From: Atherinomorus stipes
Lineage: Eukaryota; Chordata; Actinopteri; Atheriniformes; Atherinidae
Direction of reading: 5' to 3'
Assembly: GCA_023101725.1 (NCBI GenBank)
Contig: JALJCO010007904.1
Location: 217,501 to 281,500 of the forward strand
Length of the DNA stretch: 64,000 nt
Below are positions 57,189 to 64,000 of the stretch, in pieces. Position 1 is the first letter of the stretch, and the number at the start of each line of letters is the position of its first letter. The translations under genes and the position numbers were made by a program. Below the pieces are notes generated by a model. The model was not told the DNA's origin and searched no databases. It saw only the letters and a program-made list of their open reading frames with translations.

Positions 57189-58670
57189 GGGCAGTGAGAC
57201 CTGGAAAAGCGGCCGGCGAGTCCAGGAAAAGCGGCCGGCGAGACCTGGAAAAGCGGCCAACGATTCCAGGAAAAGCGGCCAAAGATTCCAGGAAAACCGG
57301 CAGGCGAGTCCAGGAAAACCGGCAGGCGAGTCCAGGAAAAGCGGCCGGCGAGACCAGGAAAAGCGGCCAACGATTCCAGGAAAAGCGGCCGGCGAGTCCA
57401 GGAAAAGCGGCCAACGATTCCGGGAAAAGCGGCTGGCGAGACCAGGAAAAGCAGCCAACGATTCCAGGAAAAGCGGCCAACGATTCCGGGAAAAGCGGCC
57501 GGCGAGTCCAGGAAAAGCGGCAGACGATTCCAGGAAAAGCGGCCAGCGATTCCAGGAAAAGTGGCCAACGATTCCAGGAAAAGCGGCAGGCGAGTCCAGG
57601 AAAAGCGGCCGGCGAGTCCGGGAAAAGCGGCCAACGATTCCAGGAAAAGCGGCAGACGATTCCAGGAAAAGCGGCCAGCGATTCCAGGAAAAGTGGCCAA
57701 CGATTCCAGGAAAAGCGGCCGGCGAGTCCAGGAAAAGCGGCCGGCGAGTCCGGGAAAAGCGGCCAACGATTCCAGGAAAAGCGGACGGCGAGAACAGGAA
57801 AAGCAGCCGACGATTCCGGGAAAAGCGGCCGGCGAGACCGGGAAAAGCGGCCGGCGAGACCTGGAAAAGCGGCCGGCGATTCCGGGAAAAGCGGCCGGCG
57901 AGTCCGGGAAAAGCGGCCAACGATTCCAGGAAAAGCGGACGGCGAGACCAGAAAAAGCGGCCGACGATTCCGGGAAAAGCAGCCGGCGAGACCTGGAAAA
58001 GCGGCTAACGATTCCGGGAAAAGCAGCCGGCGAGACCTGGAAAAGCGGCTAACGATTCCAGGAAAAGCGGCCGGCGAGACCAGGAAAAGCGGCCGGCGAG
58101 TCCAGGAAAAGCGGCCGATTCCAGGAAAAGCGGCCAACGATTCCAGGAAAAGCGGCCAACAATTCCAGGAAAAGCGGCCAGCGATTCCAGGAAAAGCAGC
58201 CGGCGAGACCTGGAAAAGCGGCCAACGATTCCGGGAAAAGCGGCCAACGATTCCAGGAAAAGCGGCCGGCGAGTCCAGGAAAAGCAGCCGGCCAGACCGA
58301 GAAAAGCAGCCAGCGAGACCGGGACAAGCAGCCAGCGAGTCCAGGAAAGCAGCCGGCAAGACCAGGAAAAGCAGCCGGCATGTCCAGGAAAGCAGCCGGC
58401 ATGTCCAGGAAAAGCAGCCGGCAGGTCCAGGAAAGCAGCCGGCAAGACCAGGAAAAGCAGCCGGCGAGTCCAGGAAAAGCAGCCAGCAAGACCAGGAAAA
58501 GCAGCCGGCAATTCCAGGAAAAGCGGCCAACGATTCCAGGAAAAGCGGCCAACGATTCCAGGAAAAGCGGCCGGCGAGTCCAGGAAAAGCGGCCGGCGAG
58601 ACCTGGAAAAGCGGCCAACGATTCAGGGAAAAGCGACCAACGATTCCAGGAAAAGCGGCCGGCGAGTCCA
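57189..58670. repeat. Higher-order block, copy A (offset 3,436 bp)
   Basis: The variant pattern of about 1.48 kb of 22-bp units recurs at 60625-62106 with a constant offset of 3,436 bases, checked at several landmarks: GGGCAGTGAGACC (57189/60625), GGCCGATTCC (58110/61546) and GATTCAGGGAAAAGCG (58620/62056). Before 57189 the register changes by 44 bases (two units). Confidence 0.88.
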
Positions 58671-60624
58671 GGAAAAGCGGCCAGCGATTCCAGGAAAAGC
58701 GGCCGGCGAGTCCAGGAAAAGCGGCCGGCGATTCCAGGAAAAGCGGCCGGCGAGTCCAGGAAAAGCGGCCGGCGAGTCCAGGAAAAGCGGCCGGCGATTC
58801 CAGGAAAAGCGGCCGGCGAGTCCAGGAAAAGCGGCCGGCGAGACCTGGAAAAGCGGCCAACGATTCCAGGAAAAGCAGCCGGCCAGACCGAGAAAAGCAG
58901 CCAGCGAGACCGGGACAAGCAGCCAGCGAGACCGGGAAAAGCAGCCGGCGAGACCGGGAAAAGCAGCCGGCAAGACCGGGAAAAGCAGCCAGCGAGTCCA
59001 GGAAAAGCAGCCAGCGAGTCCGGGAAAAGCAGCCAGCGAGACCGGGAAAAGCAGCCGGCCAGACCAGGAAAAGCAGCCAGCAAGTCCAGGAAAGCAGCCG
59101 ACAAGACCGGGAAAAGCAGCCGGCAAGACCGGGAAAAGCAGCCAGCATGTCCAGGAAAGCAGCCGGCAAGACCGGGAAAAACAGCCGGCGAGTCCAGGAA
59201 AAGCAGCCGGCGAGACCGGGAAAAGCAGCCGGCCAGACCGGGAAAAGCAGCCAGCGAGACTGGAAAAAGCAGCCAGCAAGTCCAGGAAAGCAGCCGACAA
59301 GACCGGGAAAAGCAGCCGGCGAGACCGGGAAAAGCAGCCGGCAAGACCGGGAAAAGCAGCCAGCGAGACCGGGAAAAGCAGCCAGCAAGTCCAGGAAAGC
59401 AGCCGACAAGACCGGGAAAAGCAGCCAGCAAGTCCAGGAAAAGCAGCCGGCCAGACCGGGAAAAGCAGCCAGCGAGACCGGGAAAAGCAGCCAGCATGTC
59501 AAGGAAAGCAGCCGGCAAGACCAGGAAAAGCAGCCGGCGAGTCCAGGAAAAGCAGCCAGCGAGACCGGGAAAAGCAGCCAGCGAGACCGGGAAAAGCAGC
59601 CGGCCAGACCGGGAAAAGCAGCCAGCGAGACCGGGAAAAGCAGCCAGCAAGTCCAGGAAAGCAGCCGACAAGTCCAGGAAAAGCAGCCGGCAGGTCCAGG
59701 AAAGCAGCCGGCAAGACCGGGAAAAGCAGCCAGCGAGACCGGGAAAAGCAGCCGGCAATTCCAGGAAAAGCGGCCGACGATTCCGGGAAAAGCGGCCGGC
59801 GAGTCCAGGAAAAGCGGCCGGCGAGTCCAGGAAAGCAGCCGACAAGTCCAGGAAAAGCAGCCGGCAGGTCCAGGAAAGCAGCCGGCAAGACCGGGAAAAG
59901 CAGCCAGCGAGACCGGGAAAAGCAGCCGGCAATTCCAGGAAAAGCGGCCGACGATTCCGGGAAAAGCGGCCGGCGAGTCCAGGAAAAGCGGCCGGCGAGT
60001 CCAGGAAAGCAGCCGACAAGACCGGGAAAAGCAGCCAGCAAGTCCAGGAAAGCAGCCGACAAGACCGGGAAAAGCAGCCGGCAAGACCGGGAAAAGCAGC
60101 CAGCATGTCCAGGAAAGCAGCCGGCAAGACCAGGAAAAGCAGCCGGCTAGTCCAGGAAAAGCAGGCAGCAAGACCAGGAAAAGCAGCCGGCGAGACCGGG
60201 AAAAGCAGCCAGCGAGACCGGGAAAATCAGCCGACGAGACCGGGAAAAGCAGCCAGCGAGACCGGGAAAAGCAGCCGGCGAAACCAGGAAAAGCAGACGG
60301 CATTTCCGGGAAAAGCGGCCGACGATTCCGGGAAAAGCGGCCGGCGAGACCAGGAAAAGCGGCCGGCGAGACCGGGACAAGCGGCCAACGATTCCAGGAA
60401 AAGCGGCCGGCGAGACCAGGAAAAGCTGGCAGTGAGACCTGGAAAAGCGGCCGGCGAGACCAGGAAAAGCGGCCGGCGAGACCAGGAAAAGCGGCCGGCG
60501 AGACAAGGAAAAGCGGCCAACGATTCCAGGAAAAGCGGCCAACGATTCCAGGAAAAGCGGCCGGCGAGACCAGGAAAAGCGGCCAACGATTCCAGGAAAA
60601 GCGGCCGGCGAGACCAGGAAAAGC

Positions 60625-62106
60625 GGGCAGTGAGACCTGGAAAAGCGGCCGGCGAGTCCAGGAAAAGCGGCCGGCGAGACCTGGAAAAGCGGCCAACGAT
60701 TCCAGGAAAAGCGGCCAAAGATTCCAGGAAAACCGGCAGGCGAGTCCAGGAAAACCGGCAGGCGAGTCCAGGAAAAGCGGCCGGCGAGACCAGGAAAAGC
60801 GGCCAACGATTCCAGGAAAAGCGGCCGGCGAGTCCAGGAAAAGCGGCCAACGATTCCGGGAAAAGCGGCTGGCGAGACCAGGAAAAGCAGCCAACGATTC
60901 CAGGAAAAGCGGCCAACGATTCCGGGAAAAGCGGCCGGCGAGTCCAGGAAAAGCGGCAGACGATTCCAGGAAAAGCGGCCAGCGATTCCAGGAAAAGTGG
61001 CCAACGATTCCAGGAAAAGCGGCAGGCGAGTCCAGGAAAAGCGGCCGGCGAGTCCGGGAAAAGCGGCCAACGATTCCAGGAAAAGCGGCAGACGATTCCA
61101 GGAAAAGCGGCCAGCGATTCCAGGAAAAGTGGCCAACGATTCCAGGAAAAGCGGCCGGCGAGTCCAGGAAAAGCGGCCGGCGAGTCCGGGAAAAGCGGCC
61201 AACGATTCCAGGAAAAGCGGACGGCGAGAACAGGAAAAGCAGCCGACGATTCCGGGAAAAGCGGCCGGCGAGACCGGGAAAAGCGGCCGGCGAGACCTGG
61301 AAAAGCGGCCGGCGATTCCGGGAAAAGCGGCCGGCGAGTCCGGGAAAAGCGGCCAACGATTCCAGGAAAAGCGGACGGCGAGACCAGAAAAAGCGGCCGA
61401 CGATTCCGGGAAAAGCAGCCGGCGAGACCTGGAAAAGCGGCTAACGATTCCGGGAAAAGCAGCCGGCGAGACCTGGAAAAGCGGCTAACGATTCCAGGAA
61501 AAGCGGCCGGCGAGACCAGGAAAAGCGGCCGGCGAGTCCAGGAAAAGCGGCCGATTCCAGGAAAAGCGGCCAACGATTCCAGGAAAAGCGGCCAACAATT
61601 CCAGGAAAAGCGGCCAGCGATTCCAGGAAAAGCAGCCGGCGAGACCTGGAAAAGCGGCCAACGATTCCGGGAAAAGCGGCCAACGATTCCAGGAAAAGCG
61701 GCCGGCGAGTCCAGGAAAAGCAGCCGGCCAGACCGAGAAAAGCAGCCAGCGAGACCGGGACAAGCAGCCAGCGAGTCCAGGAAAGCAGCCGGCAAGACCA
61801 GGAAAAGCAGCCGGCATGTCCAGGAAAGCAGCCGGCATGTCCAGGAAAAGCAGCCGGCAGGTCCAGGAAAGCAGCCGGCAAGACCAGGAAAAGCAGCCGG
61901 CGAGTCCAGGAAAAGCAGCCAGCAAGACCAGGAAAAGCAGCCGGCAATTCCAGGAAAAGCGGCCAACGATTCCAGGAAAAGCGGCCAACGATTCCAGGAA
62001 AAGCGGCCGGCGAGTCCAGGAAAAGCGGCCGGCGAGACCTGGAAAAGCGGCCAACGATTCAGGGAAAAGCGACCAACGATTCCAGGAAAAGCGGCCGGCG
62101 AGTCCA
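60625..62106. repeat. Higher-order block, copy B (offset 3,436 bp)
   Basis: Counterpart of the block at 57189-58670. After 62106 a 66-base segment (three units) is itself duplicated and the copies diverge. Part of the same pattern recurs a third time near 63650-64000. Confidence 0.88.
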
Positions 62107-64000
62107 GGAAAAGCGGCCAACGATTCAGGGAAAAGCGACCAACGATTCCAGGAAAAGCGGCCGGCGAGTCCAGGAAAAGCGGCCGGCGATTCCAGGAAAA
62201 GCGGCCGGCGAGTCCAGGAAAAGCGGCCGGCGATTCCAGGAAAAGTGGCCGGCGATTCCAGGAAAAGCGGCCGGCGATTCCAGGAAAAGCGGCCGGCGAG
62301 TCCAGGAAAAGCGGCCGGCGAGACCTGGAAAAGCGGCCAACGATTCCAGGAAAAGCAGCCGGCCAGACCGAGAAAAGCAGCCAGCGAGACCGGGACAAGC
62401 AGCCAGCGAGTCCAGGAAAGCAGCCAGCAAGACCGGGAAAAGCAGCCGGCATGTCCAGGAAAGCAGCCGGCATGTCCAGGAAAAGCAGCCGGAAGGTCCA
62501 GGAAAGCAGCCGGCAAGACCAGGAAAAGCAGCCGGCGAGTCCAGGAAAAGCAGCCAGCAAGACCAGGAAAAGCAGCCGGTGAGTCCAGGAAAGCAGCCGG
62601 CAAGACCAAGAAAAGCAGCCGGCGAGTCCGGGAAAATCAGCCAGCGAGTCCGGGATAAGCGGCCGACGATTCCAGGAAAAGCGGCCAACGATTCCAGGAA
62701 AAGCGGCCGGCGAGTCCAGGAAAAGCAGCCGGCCAGACCGAGAAAAGAAGCCAGCGAGACCGGGACAAGCAGCCAGCGAGTCCAGGAAAGCAGCCGGCAA
62801 GACCAGGAAAAGCGGCCAACGATTCCAGGAAAAGCGGCCGGCGAGTCCAGGAAAAGCGGCCAACGATTCCGGGAAAAGCGGCTGGCGAGACCAGGAAAAG
62901 CAGCCAACGATTCCAGGAAAAGCGGCCAACGATTCCGGGAAAAGCGGCCGGCGAGTCCAGGAAAAGCGGCAGACGATTCCAGGAAAAGCGGCCGGCGAGT
63001 CCAGGAAAAGCGGCCAACGATTCCGGGAAAAGCGGCTGGCGAGACCAGGAAAAGCAGCCAACGATTCCAGGAAAAGCGGCCAAAGATTCCAGGAAAACCG
63101 GCAGGCGAGTCCAGGAAAACCGGCAGGCGAGTCCAGGAAAAGCGGCCGGCGAGACCAGGAAAAGCGGCCAACGATTCCAGGAAAAGCGGCCGGCGAGTCC
63201 AGGAAAAGCGGCCAACGATTCCGGGAAAAGCGGCTGGCGAGACCAGGAAAAGCAGCCAACGATTCCAGGAAAAGCGGCCAACGATTCCAGGAAAAGCGGC
63301 AGGCGAGTCCAGGAAAAGCGGCCGGCGAGTCCGGGAAAAGCGGCCAGCGATTCCAGGAAAAGTGGCCAACGATTCCAGGAAAAGCGGCAGGCGAGTCCAG
63401 GAAAAGCGGCCGGCGAGTCCGGGAAAAGCGGCCGGCGAGTCCGGGAAAAGCGGCCGACGATTCCGGGAAAAGCGGCCGACGATTCCGGGAAAAGCGGCCG
63501 ACGATTCCGGGAAAAGCGGCCGGCGAGACCAGGAAAAGCGGCCGGCGAGACCTGGAAAAGCGGCCAACGATTCCAGGAAAAGCGGCCAACGATTCCAGGA
63601 AAAGCAGCCGGCGAGTCCAGGAAAAGCGGCCGGCGAGACCTGGAAAAGCGGCAGACGATTCCAGGAAAAGTGGCCAACGATTCCAGGAAAAGCGGCCGGC
63701 GAGTCCAGGAAAAGCGGCAGACGATTCCAGGAAAAGCGGCCAGCGATTCCAGGAAAAGTGGCCAACGATTCCAGGAAAAGCGGCAGGCGAGTCCAGGAAA
63801 AGCGGCCGGCGAGTCCGGGAAAAGCGGCCAACGATTCCAGGAAAAGCGGCAGACGATTCCAGGAAAAGCGGCCAGCGATTCCAGGAAAAGTGGCCAACGA
63901 TTCCAGGAAAAGCGGCCGGCGAGTCCAGGAAAAGCGGCCGGCGAGTCCGGGAAAAGCGGCCAACGATTCCAGGAAAAGCGGACGGCGAGAACAGGAAAAG

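Larger units (their letters stand above)
54760..64000. repeat. 22-bp minisatellite (GCCGGCGAGACCGGGAAAAG type)
   Basis: About 420 copies of a 22-base unit: AGCAGCCAGCGAGACCGGGA plus AA in the first 2 kb, grading into AGCGGCCGGCGAGTCCAGGA and AACGATTCC variants, with some 21-base copies. The unit has no stop in any of three frames on either strand, so three units make a 22-residue repeat. Frames of 1,126, 1,416 and 1,400 codons (plus) and 1,078 and 1,528 (minus) overlap each other. No unique sequence, start context or splice signal marks any as a gene. The array continues past the window. Confidence 0.97.

Noticed and set aside
54628..63589. Giant Lys/Pro/Ala-rich and Phe/Leu/Arg-rich repeat proteins
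   Set aside because: The stop-free 22-bp unit yields them in several frames on both strands; no promoter, splice or domain evidence.

Overview
The window is vertebrate nuclear DNA, most likely from a ray-finned (percomorph-type) fish. It holds one gene that can be read exon by exon: a minus-strand DHHC palmitoyltransferase, called zdhhc1. The transposons are of fish type: Tc1-like elements, a tRNA-derived SINE, a fish LINE fragment and TIR elements carrying a THAP-like exon. There is no prokaryotic or viral gene organisation. Nearly all long open frames lie in stop-free tandem repeats and are not genes.

Layout. 1-8360: array built from TTAGATCAGGTC and TGAGGTC. 8361-9540: a small unique island, a C/T-rich array and a second unique stretch. 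9541-13440: 31-bp array with an inverted end. 13530-14475: TG-rich repeat. 14476-15690: AT-rich DNA. 15694-16774: probable zdhhc1 3' UTR. 16775-48368: ten zdhhc1 coding exons in reverse order. 48369-52424: 5' intron filled by a C-run/CA/CG array. About 52425-52760: GC-rich promoter and candidate non-coding exon. 52862-54168: 14-15-bp array. 54760-64000: 22-bp array with higher-order duplications.

The ten exons join in one frame across nine introns with GT-AG ends and matching phases. They give 1,794 nt, or 597 residues plus stop. The protein has four membrane segments, a DHHC cysteine-rich domain (catalytic Cys153) and a long Pro/Ser/Gly-rich tail.

By rough addition about 45 kb (70%) of the window is tandem repeat. 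Most of the larger introns carry their own unrelated minisatellite: C/CA/CG array (5' intron), CAC/CAT (intron 1), 41-bp and 36-bp (intron 2), 38-bp (intron 5), CCAGA-type (intron 6), GTAC-type (intron 8) and 51-bp (intron 9). Introns 3 and 7 are instead filled by mobile elements. At two places the array contains copies of an exon-intron junction: the exon 8 end with its 5' splice site, and the exon 1 acceptor with the start codon. These junction copies and the nested transposons are the most unusual content. I found no unknown multi-gene system.
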